Positions 30,301 through 43,548 of a DNA stretch of 64,000 bases are shown in pieces. Under the pieces are notes generated by a model. That model worked only from the letters and a program-made list of their open reading frames with translations, made no database searches and was not told where the DNA came from. Within the stretch, counting starts at the first letter, position 1; each line of letters begins with the position of its first letter. The stretch spans positions 1,178,001 to 1,242,000 of the forward strand of contig JAULSR010000002.1 of the NCBI GenBank assembly GCA_030512295.1. The letters are read 5' to 3'. The position numbers and the translations under genes are program-made. Source of the DNA: Bombardia bombarda. Lineage: Eukaryota; Ascomycota; Sordariomycetes; Sordariales; Lasiosphaeriaceae.

Positions 30301-33300
30301 ATGGGTCGAGGCTTGGCTGTAACCAGTCTGGCCTCGGGTAAAAAAAAACTCACCAAGCCGCAAGCCTGATATGTGGTAACCGTGTCCTCTCCTTGGCGAC
30401 AACCACCAAACCGGACATAAACCATCGCCAATCGGCCGAGAGGGAGATAAAGATTCCGATGACTCCATGGCGTCATGTTTTACCGCAGCCTCGGCGATTG
30501 ACGTCAACTACACCCCGCGGGCTCCGCTCCGCTCCGTTCCCTTGGGCCGACCGCCCTTTCATCCCCGACGGGGGAAGCAAAAATGTACCAGCCCGTGATG
30601 GGCAACAAAGGTAGATACGCAGGTACGCATATTTGCAGATCAACGTTACTCCAGGGGGGGCTGATCGAGGTCTTACTTCGCTTCGGGTCCGCGAGGCGGC
30701 CGAAAACGCAGAGCACAGACAGTGCTTTCCAGCTTAATGAGGCTGGTTCCGCCGGCCTCTTGCCCTAGTCAATGCCAGCTCTACAAACCGACAGTTGGAA
30801 GCGCAATAAAGGCTGTGGCTTTCCAGCCAGGCGTCACAAGTCAACAGCCGGAGCAATCAGTCCACCTACGACGGTTGTGCGTTTCTCGTTGTCATCACTC
30901 CTTTTTTCTAGGATTCGCACGTATGTGTTGGCTTGAAACAGTAGCGGTGCGCCGCAAATGCTCGTCCGAGAGCAAAAGTAAGGAAAGATGACAGTCCACT
31001 GGCCAGAAGCAAGTCAAGGTGGCTGCCCGCCATCGGAAGCTAAACTTCCATTATCAGCCCGCCCGGTCAGTGAGCTAGTCGCCCCCAAGCTGCACACACT
31101 GTGTGCGCGGAGTACGAAGCTAGGAGAGGCCAGGCGAGGTGGAAACTTTGCACCCACCAGCTGGACTTGTGGCACACTAGAAGCAAGGCTGATTGGGCAA
31201 GGAGCGCTACACACCGAGTTTTCACTAGGCTAGCTAGTCGGTCGCACCAACCGAGATTGCGGGAGCGAGAGAAGGAGGAAAAAAGGCTGCCCTAATAGAC
31301 GCGATGGCGACATTTACCGTCTCCAAGGCAGTGGTCCGTCCGCGGGGCGGTAATGAGACTGTGTGGGTCAAGTTGGCGTAAATTGGGTTAGGAGAGCAAA
31401 TATCCTTTTCTTTTTCCGTGTGATAGTTCATATGCGATCTGCCAGGTTCGTTTTCGAGTCCTCCTCTCCGGTCCCTCAGCGAGGCCGCTATGTCTTGTCC
31501 GGATCTGTGCGTACTGCGGCCCCCTTTTTGGGCCTGCGGATTGCTTGGCCGTGGACCATGCGGACTGGCTCGCAAAGTGACCGCAGTTCAGAGAGGGTGG
31601 TAGTAGTGGGGAATAGAGAAAAAGAAGAAAAAACACCACTTGGCGTCTTAGTAGCCGTAATCCATATGTTGCCCGTGCTCACAGCGGAAAGTATGATCTG
31701 CCTGCTGAAATACGGGTCACCGTATGGATACGCGGCTCTTAATTTACGGCCATGTCTTGAGTGATGCGTTCGATCCGGCAATATCAATTGTTGAAGATGT
31801 AGAGATATGACAACAAGCCCGAAGACCGGGGTCGCACAAGTGGAACTGGCCCACGGCAGCCCACAAGCCGTGTCGCCAACGGATGGGCATTTGCTGGATA
31901 TCCCGTATGTTGACCGAACGCTTGAGTTATCGACGGCGAAGTGGGAAATGGTTGCCCTGAAGCGGAGGCTGGAGTGCCGTCCAATACCGGAGCACACGGC
32001 TGCAAGAGAGTCTTGGAGGGCGCCGGGCTACTGCTAGCGTCGCTGACTCGGGGACCACTAGATGATCTACTCCAGGCCCAGCTGATCAGTATCCCAAACG
32101 CCTGGCCTGTGGGTGTCTTTGGGCAATTCCATACCCACTGATCTTTTTAGGAGGGTGGGTTGCACCAGCAGGTCCCATGCCGCATGCATAGGCAGGCTCA
32201 CAGGGTAGCAAGTGATGGGATTCGCTGCCTCAATAGACGCGGGTGCATATTATCACCGCTCCAGCCCCTCTCGTCCTTCCATGATGAGAGACAAGTCGCA
32301 CAACACGGTCGTCACTAGCCCACCGTTTTGAGACTTCGAGCGGGTTACTGAGACACGCTGATCGACCTAGGGAGAGGCGTTGCATGCCTGCTGCGGGCCC
32401 CCAAACTGGATGTGGGGAAGCTGCTGAGCCCTGCCTCCGTCTCTGCCGCGACCGGAGCCTTGCCGAAGAACTCGTCGACTCTCAATTTGGTGGCCTACCC
32501 ACAATGCGTGATGCTATCGAGGACGCAAGTCTATCCGATGCAGGTGAGAGAAGTAAAACCATATGATTATACTGTATAGAGCTGGAGACTTCGATTAGCC
32601 AAGCCCGTTACACATTGGCAAGTCTGAAGTCTCACCTGAACGCATGTATCATCGGTCATTGCCACTCCTGTCAAGCATCATCATGTACAGGGCGAGACGT
32701 TGTAGGAATGAGAGAGTATGACCTGACCCACCGCTTGATGAGTGACATAGAAGTAGCCTGGATTGCTTCTGTGTCGCCAGCGCATTGACTTCTGCATGTC
32801 TTGTCTGACTCAAGCTGAAGCCCAGCAGTTGAACCAGATTGGCGAGTTCACAGGTCTCGTCAGTAGAGGCGCTCAGGCCGTCATAGTATCGTAACTCTGA
32901 ATGGTGGATACAAAGGCAGCCAGGAATTGTCGAGTCAGTATGAACATCTGATTAGACATCCCAAATTGTCGATATTGGTTTTCAGCTGTATGGAGAATGC
33001 AAACCAAAGGGGAGTAGGTGGTCGGATTTAGCAGAACAGTCGACTCTCATAGAGTCTAGACGACGATGCATCAAATCCATGACCTAGCTAGTGGAGCCTG
33101 CCGCAGAGGTGGAGGTGTATAGATTCACCCTTATGACTCGCGCTGCGGGGCCGCTCACAATGTCACGTTGCGGGAGAATGTCGCAAAGGCAATTACCCAA
33201 TCCATGTCCAGTAATGGGTCGAATGAGCGCCGGCTTTTATCCCACTTCATCTGTATAACAGAATAGAGAAAGATGCTTCATTGTGCCTACACATTGCCGA

Positions 33301-34578
33301 CATGACAAGTGCCAGCCCTGCCAGCCCTGTATGGCCCGACAGGCAGTATGCCCTCGGGGGATGCGGGTGGAAAACCGAGACGACAAGGTTGCACTCGGCG
33401 TCGCTTCCCCGGATTGCAAGAATGGAAACCACGATGTTGCATGTCGAGGGCCATGGTTAAGCCTAATTGCAATAGAAAGGCGTGTCCTGGTCCAGGAGAT
33501 GTGCGTAGCATGCGCCAGTCTGACTGCTGTCAGCCAGCACTGCAAGAGCTCGGGTACCCGAGGCCTCATCCAGATTGGTTGCGAGGAATGTCCTGCCCAC
33601 CTCGCTCAGGGCCGGTTGCCGCGGTTCTTGGGCAAAAAATGGCGGTCTTGTCAGCAATCCAAAGTCTGGTGTGTTCAGCCACGCCTCTCCCAAAGGAACA
33701 TGGGAGTTCCTGGTCAGTTGCCCTCTGCCCCTTTCCTGCCGCTTGTCAGATATCTCGTCTTTTTCCTCTTTGTGTTTCTTTTTCCACTATGAAAAAGTTT
33801 TCGATCTGCCTCCTGAGGGGATTCGTTTCTTTTTCGGCGACGTGAGATGACCCGCGCGAAGCCCTGTGCGCCTCGAGACCCTAGAGACGCAGACGCGCGA
33901 TCCAAAAGAGGCACAGGCTCCCTAACTACAAAAAACAGGGTACCTAGTGAAAAAGTGCCAGAGAAAGACATGAATGTGGCGTTTACACAAACACGCAATT
34001 CAAAAATACCTCAGACTTAGATATAAAAACTTGATACATACCTATTTATTTTTAATAGGGGTTGAAACATTCATTTATGCCGGAGAGTTGACAGTGAATG
34101 CGTTCATCCTTCCACCCAGTGCCTCTTTTCTGTTCCCAGCGAGCCAGCGAGCCAGAGAGCCAGGCCAAGTTTGGCCGTGTCTATTTCGCCGAGCGAGATT
34201 GGCGTGTAAAATTGGACAGGGCTGTGCAATTGGTTTCGCGGACGCGGTCCCGGAGAATTCCTCAGAGAGCTCAGACTCAGGGGGGAGAAACAACGTGGGC
34301 AGCCCGGTGGGGCCTCGATCTCCTGCAGCACACACCGGATCGTCCGCGCCAGCGACGCCGCCAGGAGGAGCTTGGACTGCAATGGAGCCCGTGGCTTGGT
34401 TTCAATGGACGGAGGAGGGTGGGGACGAAGTGCTAGGTAGCGTAGGTCAGCCCCGGGCGTGCTTCTCTTTTCGTAATCGACCTTCCCGACCCGTCCCTCG
34501 GTGACTAGCATAAAGTCGTTATCGGATGCTATGCATCGATACGGCGTTGCGCCGAGTCTCAGCCAAATTTGATTTATG

Positions 34579-34612
34579 TACTGTACACTGTACACTGTAC
34601 ACTGTACTGTAC
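34579..34612. repeat. CTGTACA short tandem repeat
   Basis: Four consecutive 7-base units followed by a shortened CTGTACT unit. Confidence 0.85.
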
Positions 34613-35187
34613 TTGCAGACCACGCCGCAACAACTTGTTTCCGGGCGGTTTAGTTGACAAGCTGACTTTCTCACACGCAGCGCCTACGCCATTGAGATGC
34701 GACGGCGGATTCGTGCAGCGGACAGTTCGGGACTGGTGATGCCAATTTCGCCTGTGAGACGCTCTCATCTTGACTCGCCCGGTGTTCTACTTCGTACAAT
34801 GTCGTCAACCATTTGCGCATTGAGCCATTAACCTAGATTGTCATCATGTCGACGATCAGAGACAATGCCACCAGGGGAGAAATTGGCGGTTGTAACTTTG
34901 GGCTCTTGCATAGCACTGTCATTATCCGTTAACTCGCGCCGAGTAATGGCGCCAGGTGAGATGGGCCGCCGAGTATTCACACAGATCGATCTCACTCGTC
35001 ATGGTATAGCCCAAGTGGATATCCGTGGCATGCCTTGTGTCTTTTCTGTGGACAGGTGAGAGCCGAGGCAGGTGTGCCATCACGTTTGCTCGTGCTCAAC
35101 AAATGTGACTGCAACTGCAACTCTACACTGCAGCACCTGCACGTAGAGGGCGCAGAAGCCATCTGTCAGCGTGTCCGTCGTCCGGTA

Positions 35188-35220
35188 CTGGATGGATGGA
35201 TGGATGGGTGGATGGGATGG
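35188..35220. repeat. (GGAT)n microsatellite
   Basis: Seven to eight GGAT-like tetramers with one substitution and one inserted base. Confidence 0.8.
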
Positions 35221-38200
35221 ACACCAGTGGGCACAGGCATCCGTGCGCGGCCCCCCGATTTGAGATGAACGCTTGCGGCGCGTGAGTGACAACTACCCGT
35301 CTGGGGCACAACGAGCAATGGACGATGGATCATGGTTAGGCTTCTTCCGCCGTTGGTCAACCGCTCTCCGGCCGCAATTGGTCGATCTGTCACTCTGTCC
35401 GAACTTGGTGTGACAGACCTGAGGACAACCCTGTGTGGGCTATGTGGGCTGCGGGGTGAAAGCTAGGTATCCTTAGCGGTCTCGACGATGTGCACGCTAG
35501 CAGCACGTTGTTGCCACATCGCCGTCTTGTATGGGATTGTGGGCGAACTTTGGCACCAGTTCGTCCTGTTGTTTGTGTGTCTTGGCTCTGGTCCAGGCTA
35601 GGGCTGGAGCTCGAAAGGGACTCAAGCACATGCTGGCCAACGCTCTCGTCACCCCGCGGGGACGGGGCTGAAGATAAACAAGTCGCCCGGGATGTATGTT
35701 TGTCTGTGTGGTGTGGCATGTGCGAAATCACGATAAGGTATGAGGCCATACATGCCTAAGCAGGTACCTGTGAGAGGGCGATGTAGTTGCCAAGATGGGG
35801 AGCCTATCATTGGATGTGTAATGGTGTATGCAGGGAGCATCCACCGCTGGTGCGGCCGAATGCAAAAGCACGTACGGGCTCCCTACAGACGTCAATGAAT
35901 CTGCGGGATGAGCTGTTGGGGCATAACTCGCTCGACTGTGCCGGCTCTTGGCTGGATTAATCTCGGCGCCTCTGGAGAGGAAACTAAACCTGCCATCAGA
36001 GTCTGGCACTCGCACGACCCCGCCTTCCGTGTGCAGTGATGCGGGAGTGGCTCGTCGCTTCCTGATTCGTGCGTAGGAGAGCTAGACCGCAGAGGGCCCG
36101 CCGAGACCAGAAAATCAAGCTCCTTTAATTCCTCTTGCACTGACCATGGATGCACATCCCAAAAATGCAAGAGGAAACGCAGCTCGCAACTCAACTCCAC
36201 TCCACGGGCTCCCGCCTACTAGCTGGAACTGCCGGATAAGTCCCTGACTACCATGCATGCCGGTAGTCACCCAACATCGATATGCTCAAACAAATGTTTA
36301 GAATGTACTTGCTGCTATGCAATACGAACGAATAAACTGCAGTTGCTAACCAGCCTAAAAGCAGTCTAGCTCAACACACACTGTTTGGGAACTTGAGGTG
36401 CGGCTATTGACAAAACCTCACGTGGCATTGGCGGGATGATCATGGATCTCACGCTGCTGCTGCTGCTGCCGCATGTCCGCGCACGACACCTGTCAGCGCT
36501 GCCGCCTCTGCCCTCTCTTTGGTCTGTCGTGTGCGCTGTCGGAGTAAGATTTGGCGTCAAACCCAGAGGGCGATCGACACTGTACCCATCCTGGCCAGGG
36601 GGCTGGATACGCTGCGCGTGACGACTCCCTATTCGTTCAGTCACCCCCACTTGTGAGCGCCTACCCACCACCTATGCACGCCCTATCGATACGTGTGCTG
36701 TTGGCTGCACGAAGCGCTATCTTGTTACACTCCCCTTCACAACGAATCTGATAGGTACGTTTCCACTGTGAGATCTTACTGCCGACTGGTGATTACACCA
36801 CTCTTCTCTCTACCGTGCAGGCCAATTCACACCCAGCCCATTGCCGGCGGCGGCTGAGATGGATGAGGTGAGAAAGAGGGCGCCAGGCAACATGGCCCAT
36901 GGAGCTACCAGGTAGGCAGCAGGCGAGCTAAGCGCCACTGGCCGACGGATTGCAAAGTTCCAAAAAGAGACGTTTCAGTTCGGTCCGAGTTTGAACCTAA
37001 AAGAAATAGGTTGTGTAAAAAAGAAAGAAACAGACAAGTGAAAGTTCCGTTTAAGCTGGAATTTGCTTCCACCCCTTGTCTGGTGTCTATGGACTGAGTG
37101 GACGTCAAAAGAAAAACGGTCCTTCCATCAGCCCGTAGCTAGATGCCAGCACAGTCGTTCCGTTCATCTATCTCCGGATTTCCCGTAGGACACAGTGACA
37201 ACGGAGGTGGTTACAGGTGCAATCCAGGCTGTTGGATTTCCGGGATCGAAGATTGGATCGAGATGTCTATGTGTCGATAACAAAGATAGGTCAGTAAACA
37301 ATGCCAATTAACATTAGAGCCCAAGCCGCACGCAGCGAACGCATGGCCTAGGTGTTGTTTGCATAAGATATTGGGTTGCCTACATACAACGTGGGCCTAC
37401 AAGTATGGGCCTGTAGATGAATCCAGTTCTACAAGAACTATATTGGAATATCGAGGTTGGGATTTTGCCGAGTATTTCAAGTGGCATTTCTGTCTAATGC
37501 CAGATTAGTGAAATACCGCTGTATAACTTGATGTTGAAACTGCACAGGCGTGGATGTTGGCACGGGTGAAAAAGGTACTTACAGGGAGGTCCAAGGCGCA
37601 CTCCCCACTTACCTAGCCCAAGTCATGTACCTCTGATCCACCAGGTCATTGCGCACATGGAAGCGGAGGTACTGAGGAGCTAGCGCCAGGTGCCAGGGTG
37701 CGGTTTCGTTACTTTCCAAATGGCACCGACCTGGCAAGCCACGCCGAGACTAGCGACAGCAGGGCTACCTAGGATTTTCTGATCGATGGCCGCCAGGCTA
37801 ATGTAGCCTGCACCGCGTGGCTAACAAGCTAGGTAGTCAGCAACGCTGACCAGCAGGCACGGGCTGCAAGGAATGGAAGGGGTTGCGATGGGCGCGGTGG
37901 GCCGGTAGGGGCAAGGTTTATCGGTCATCCTTCCACTCAGGAGCAGGCACTCTGCCCACTGTTTGAACCGACGCGGTCAAGCACTCAAGCTCCTGCCAAT
38001 TCGAGCCTTCTCCAGCTGTTAGTGTGCTCGGTCGCGTATACTCGTCCCGCCCGCATCCGTCTGGCTGTCTGCCCTGAGCAAACCCACCAGACAGGAGCAG
38101 CCAGGGCAGAGCACGCACAGCGATTTATTCTCTGCCTAGACTATACACAGTATGTACCCGGAACCTCAACATGCGCAATTCACCTTGCGAATGGAGGTAA

Positions 38201-39066
38201 GATGGTACATTTCCTACATTCCGTGTACCTAATAGCGCAGGTCCCCTTATGTGGAATATGAACTTGTGGCCAAGTGGTGGTCGTTGTTTTTGCGGGCAGG
38301 AGCAGCTCGCCAATGGCAGTCGCTACCTGCTAAGTTGTGGCTCTGGTAAGGCCTGGCGCTGTAGGGATCCGGGTCCCCTGTCCCCTACCTGGACACCCGC
38401 ACCATCCCACCTGGACTCCCTAGTCCGTCCACTCCCTTCGAGACTTCCCTCCCGGGATGCACTCGCCCCATCGTGGCCACCAACTCCCACTGGCCAATCG
38501 CTGACGCCCATCGTCCCACCGTCCCCAGGACAGGGCACCCCTACCGGGTCACCCTCCAGCTGGTGCACCCCCAGCAGGTGCTAAATGTTGGCCGCCCTTT
38601 GAAAAACGTGCTGGGCCGTCTTTGATGCTCGCCGTCTGCCGGTTCCATTCTTTACTACCACCTACCCGTGCCTGCCTGCCCACCGCTGCTCTGATAGATA
38701 GGTAGCTCGTTCAACAACTGCACTCTCCTCCAGTCTGTTCCCGAATAAGTCCAGTCTTAATTGCAGCCTCGACATCCTTCCCAAAACACCAGTCTTGGGC
38801 GACATTCGTTACTTTGTATTGCCCATGTCTATTTGGTAGGACTGCGTCTGCATATTAGGTCATCCATTGGCTACTGAGCTACACGAGGCTTGAAAACGCA
38901 GCCCTAGTTATTTTTTCCCGCATCCGGCGCCGTTCCCGACGACCCAACTAACCGCCGCCGACGAATTCAACGTTTCTCGACTCGACGAACAAGGCTCATC
39001 GGGGCCCATTTTCTGCGGTCGCGATCGCTAGTCGGCAATCTGGCTTCTTTTGGGTATAACGGCAGG

Positions 39067-40677
39067 ATGGAGCAGCAACATCAACAACAGACGCAACAGC
39101 AGCGTCCTGCGTCGCAGAAGTTCCCTCTCGGTCTGGCAGGCGTGTTGAATGCGCCTGAAGAGAATCGCGACTCGGCGTATTATTCTAGTACAGATGCCTC
39201 GAGCAAGCGTCAGTTCTTAGAGCTCCAATGGCTTCTGGGCTTCCCGGCCAATTAACTAACTGATCGCGCAGACACATCAGCAGCGTCCGGCATGGGCGTC
39301 CTGACCCCAGCCGGCTCCGGCTTTAGGACCTCCCCGGTGGACAAGACGCCATCTCCGACCACGACGAGCAATCTGCTGCCGCAGCCGCTGGTGTCACCAA
39401 TCACTAGTAACATGAGTGTAGCCTCGATGGTGTCGCCGACAACTCCGGGCGCCCCAGAACAAAGGCGCTATGATCAGCAGCGCCCGCTGTCCTTGGACTC
39501 CGGGCCAAATAGTGCGACTTTTGCCTTCAACGACATGCCCGAGGCGCTTTCTAGGAGGGAGAGTGTGGACAGCAGGATGAACCAGGGTTTTAATGACATG
39601 CGCCTGGGCGCCTCGCCATATGCCAGCCACAACCAGTCCACGACCTCGATCCACAACACCCTGCAGCAGCAAAGGAACCCACGCCCCAACCTCGAGGCGC
39701 TTTCGGTCCACCGCATCTCCAATGGATACCAGCCAAATGCCGAGCGCAATCCCGAGAACCAAAAGACACTGAGGGTGGCGCCTGCCATCACGGGGCCCAC
39801 TACAAGCCATATAGCCCGGGCGGCCGAGCCAACAAAAGGCCAGGCCTGGGCCTTCCCTGAGGAGGAAATCCAGCGGCTGCCCTCGTCCGTGGCGAGTCAA
39901 TCCCTCAATGATTCGAGACGCAGTAGCATTGCTGAGTCCATGGCTAGCAGCCAGTACACAACGGAATCCAGGCTACCGCCTGGCCAGCGACGGTTGGACG
40001 ATGGCATGATCGGGGACAACTACCATAGGATGTCAAGTGCGTCCAACGAATTCTCCACCATCCACCACCACTCGTTGCAACACAAGCAGATTGGCGACTT
40101 GCAAAGTGAAGACGGGGGCCTGCATGGAGGATCACAGCCCTACAGCCGAACTCCTGAGCTCCGTGTGAGTCATAAGCTAGCAGAGCGGAAACGTCGTACA
40201 GAGATGAAGGAGCTCTTTGAGCAGCTCAGGGACATGATGCCTCAAGAGCGGGGGTCCAAAGCCTCCAAGTGGGAAATACTAACCAAGGGTACGTTTGTTG
40301 TTACTTATTGTCTCCTCAATCCACTTGATCAGCCATTGACAACCAGCGCAGCAATCTCGGAACACCAACGACAACAGGACAATCTCAGAAACCTCCAACA
40401 ACACAACACACACCAGCAAATCGAAATCGACAGGCTAAGGCGGGACTTGAACGACGTCCGGATGCAAGTCGAGAGGCTCTCTAGGGGACAGCAGGGCATC
40501 GCGGATCCGTACACAACGGCGGACCAGTATGGGAGGTCACGCCCCGAGCTGCCGCCACTACGAGCTATGCACTCGAGTTCGACGGCCGTGCCGCCCGAGT
40601 TGATGACGGGCGTCCAGTACGAGGCACCCAGGGCTGACGGCTATAGGCAGCTGGAGGTAGCAGAGGCGAGGTATTAG
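39067..40677 (+). CDS. bHLH transcription factor, three exons
   Basis: Exons 39067-39208, 39272-40288 and 40352-40677 total 1485 bp (494 residues plus stop). Intron 1 (63 bp, donor GTCAGT, branch CTAAC, acceptor GCGCAG) and intron 2 (63 bp, donor GTACGT, acceptor GCGCAG) both restore frame. The N-terminus is Gln-rich, followed by a long Ser/Pro/Gln region. The bHLH spans about residues 343-395: basic region SHKLAERKRR with His5, Glu9 and Arg13, the pattern of E-box (CACGTG) binders; helix 1 MKELFEQLRDMMP; loop GSKASK; helix 2 WEILTKAISEH. A Gln/Arg-rich coiled coil (QQIEIDRLRRDLNDVRMQ) follows and could be the dimer extension. Intron 2 interrupts helix 2, so an unspliced transcript would lose the dimer interface. 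Target genes unknown. The upstream 11.7 kb holds no other supported gene. Confidence 0.85.
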
Positions 40678-42932
40678 TCTGACCGCTCTCGACCACCGCC
40701 GACTCCCTGGGCCGGTCAACATTGGTGGACCTTGTCAGAGGCTTTTGGCAAGGGTTTCGAGGGGTCCTCATTTGCGAGAGGCCATACGGTCTCTGAGCTT
40801 TGACCAGCTTCCATGAGCTCGTGGCCCGGCCCAGTTAGGGGTTACGGGCTAGGACCATCCGTCGATGGACTCAAGAACCCTTTTTAAAGGACCCGCGGCA
40901 GATGAACCAAATCACCTTCGCCGCCACACTACATCGTCGACATGAATGAGCGTATAGGGTAGCGTTTTGATAGCATGGTTTTTACTCTGCACGCAAGCTA
41001 GCAGGGCTCTTATTCTCACTTTTTTAGGGTTGGTTTTATCCTTTTTTTTTTTTTTTTTTTGCAAGTTTGTTTCTCAAAAGGGGCTTCTTTCACTTCTAGC
41101 GTGTAGTGTATACCAACAAAAAGAAAAAGCGGATGGATGAAATGGACAATGGAGGTATTGCATGGGATGGCATATTTCCGAGCAGGAATAATGTGTGTGT
41201 ATCAAGGACTGTTGTGTATCGTGAGGGGGTTTTTTTTTTTTTTTTTTTTATTATCTCGTTCGTTGGGGGCTTGGTTGCTTGGTTGTGTGGGGTTTAGGTG
41301 TGGGTTTGGCTGGCTGGTTAGAACCTTTTTTTTTTTTTTTTTTATTCTTTGTCATCGATCACCCTCTTTTTTGTTTCTTGTTGTCGGTGTTCCTTAGTAC
41401 CGTCCTCTCTTGTGTGTTGGTTTGTTTTGTGCTGTTATGAGCTAAAACAACATGCGTATTGTGGAGTAAGAGGGAGGAGAGAAGATATATTTTTATACCC
41501 ATTCCGTGGCGCTCATATATAAGTATGGGTCTTACCTTTTGGTCGTCAGATTATCTGGGGCCGATTTCTTTGATTTTCCTTTTTAACCCACCTGCTTGGC
41601 AGTTGGCCATTTTGTTATTGTCTAGAATAAGACAATGCGCACAATGGTCTGCTGATCAGCGAGGGGTTTATGGAGTGGCGTGGTATTTTCTTGTCTTACA
41701 GGGCACTGAACCTCGATGGGTGTGGCTGGTTGGACAAGAGGACCGGAAAGACAGCAGGGAAGGAGCAGGTGTCACTGGGACGGCAGTCGCTCCGGTGGTC
41801 TTACAGACCTATCGTGGGTTCTGCTTTTGGATCGTGTTCGTTTATCGTTCATTCCCTTTTGTTGCGTTTTTGCTTTTTAGTATATAAGCCATCATAGTTA
41901 CAAAGGCACTATTACTACTATTGCTACATAGTATGAGTCTCTAGATGGTGGAGAGAGAAAAAAAGAGAAAAGAACAAGGGGCGGGCCGGGTATATGGGTG
42001 TGATGAATTAGGGAGATAGGGGATGAAACAGGTTTTATCGGGTCAAAAACGGGACTGGGGGGAAGAGAAGAAGTCTAATCTGAGGAGAGGCGGGCGATTC
42101 TGCTTGGATTCGGTGTGTAGCTAGATAGATAGATAGCTAGATCATGTCAAGCCATGTTTTGTTGTTGCAGCTGGGTATATTGGGAAGGCGAATGGGGAAA
42201 AGGGCGAGTGATTGATGGGAAGGAATGTGCTAGGTATAGGAGTTATCGGGTAGCCAGCCCGCGTGGACATTCACCGGGATAGGAGCACTGGAAAGAGGGC
42301 GATGGGGAGTTGATTTGCAAAGATGATCTTGTTTTCTTCCTGACTACCAAGTCTGTATACTCGCATATGAGTTATCTGTTTTGAATACGTTGGTCGTGAG
42401 TGGTGGTGTTAGAGTAAGTTGCTTTTGATGTGTTGCTAGTGACCCCCAATAGAAGTGACATCAAGTCCCGGTTCTGAATGTCGGTATGAGCAGGGTGGCT
42501 TAGATTCCATGAAAGAAAGTAGATAATCAGTCTTTAGGTAGATAGAAGAGATGTCATCTTCATACGTATCACATATGGACATGACGGTTAACATCATAAT
42601 AACACAGCAGCCTCTACTATCACATAACCACGTAGCTACGGACTTGGCTCGTTTTGACTGGCCGAAATTCTTTCCCTATTGGTTATGAACCATCCAATAT
42701 CGACAGCAAAATCAGTAGCGATGGATCGTCCCTTCACCCGATTTCCCCGGCTTCGTATCTGACATGACATACTCCCAAATCCCCAGAATCGTTTCCCAGT
42801 GTTGCGGTGACCCGTCCTTCATGTCCATTCTCACCCCCCCCCCTCCTCCGCTTCCATTACCGAGACACAACCTGGAGCTGGAATTTGACCGACAGTTGTG
42901 TGGATATAGGGTGGGCGAATGACGTCTCGGTC
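40678..42932. other. 3' flank and intergenic region with T-tracts
   Basis: Three T-runs of about 18-20 bases (41041-41060, 41227-41249, 41324-41343) and a GATA-type tandem near 42121-42138. No gene supported. Confidence 0.45.
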
Positions 42933-43548
42933 TCAGTCCAGGTCGCATTCAATTTCTTGACCTGTCGTGCCCTCGAAGCCGTTGAAGCAGTGCAGTTGTG
43001 CGTTATCATCAACGTTGACGATGCCCTCTAGTCAAGGTTAAATACATCGTACGTTAGTACGAGGCCTCATTATTTTGGTAGTTTTCTGCAACACTCACCC
43101 AGGTTAACGGGTGACGCCCACTCATTCCAATCCAAATCGTCGCAGATACAAGCCAACATCGCTTCATAGAAAGGAACAGTCGTATTCTTGGTGAACCAGC
43201 CTCTACACTTCCCACACGTTTGATCAAAGCCCCCCCTGATGTGTGAAAGCAGGTAGAATAACAACGTCAGCCGAGCAGTAGCTATGATAGATAGGTAGTG
43301 ATAAGAATCTCATGCGATGGAACTTACTTCCTCTCGGGCCGCAAGTATCCATTATCATTTTTAATACACTGTCGGAGGTCCAGTCTACTGGTGACCGTCT
43401 TTTTGTTCATGGTGCATTTTGCATGAAGGTAGATTCCTCCTTGTGGAAGCCAGTCGCTACAGGGTTCGCATACTTCCACCCAGCTGGCAGCAACGGTTGA
43501 GGTCAGACCCAGTAGGGCCACGATAATGGTCGAGAAGGTGAAGCGCAT
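42933..43548 (-). CDS. Secreted cyanovirin-N homology (CVNH) lectin
   Basis: Minus-strand exons 43548-43328, 43235-43099 and 43027-42933 total 453 bp, giving 150 residues. Introns of 92 and 71 bp have GTAAGT and GTGAGT donors. A signal peptide (MRFTFSTIIVALLGLTSTVA) is followed by a mature domain with ten cysteines. Two CVNH-like half repeats are visible: LHAKCTMNKKTVTSRLDLRQ then CIKNDNGYL, and MLACICDDLDWNEWASPVNL then VNVDDNAQLHC. The linking segment is KGGFDQTCGKCRGWF. The SxLDLxxCIxNxNGxL pattern is the family signature; the second half is more divergent. CVNH proteins bind mannose-rich glycans. One sequon (NTT at about residue 91) may be glycosylated. Extra CEPC and CGKC pairs suggest added disulphides. 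The glycan target is unknown. Confidence 0.75.

Larger units (their letters stand above)
27353..39066. other. Long gene-poor region (11.7 kb)
   Basis: No gene could be supported over this span. Frames up to 178 codons occur on both strands but overlap one another, lack domains and start or stop arbitrarily. Contents noted: a T-run near 28456-28470, CT-rich tracts near 28480, 29150 and 29820, a 7-bp CTGTACA tandem at 34579-34612, and GGAT units at 35188-35220. The right end is the upstream region of the bHLH gene. Confidence 0.45.

Noticed and set aside
28238..34600. Overlapping frames of 100-178 codons in the gene-poor region
   Set aside because: They overlap on both strands, have no domains, start mostly at non-ATG codons and show no splice pattern.
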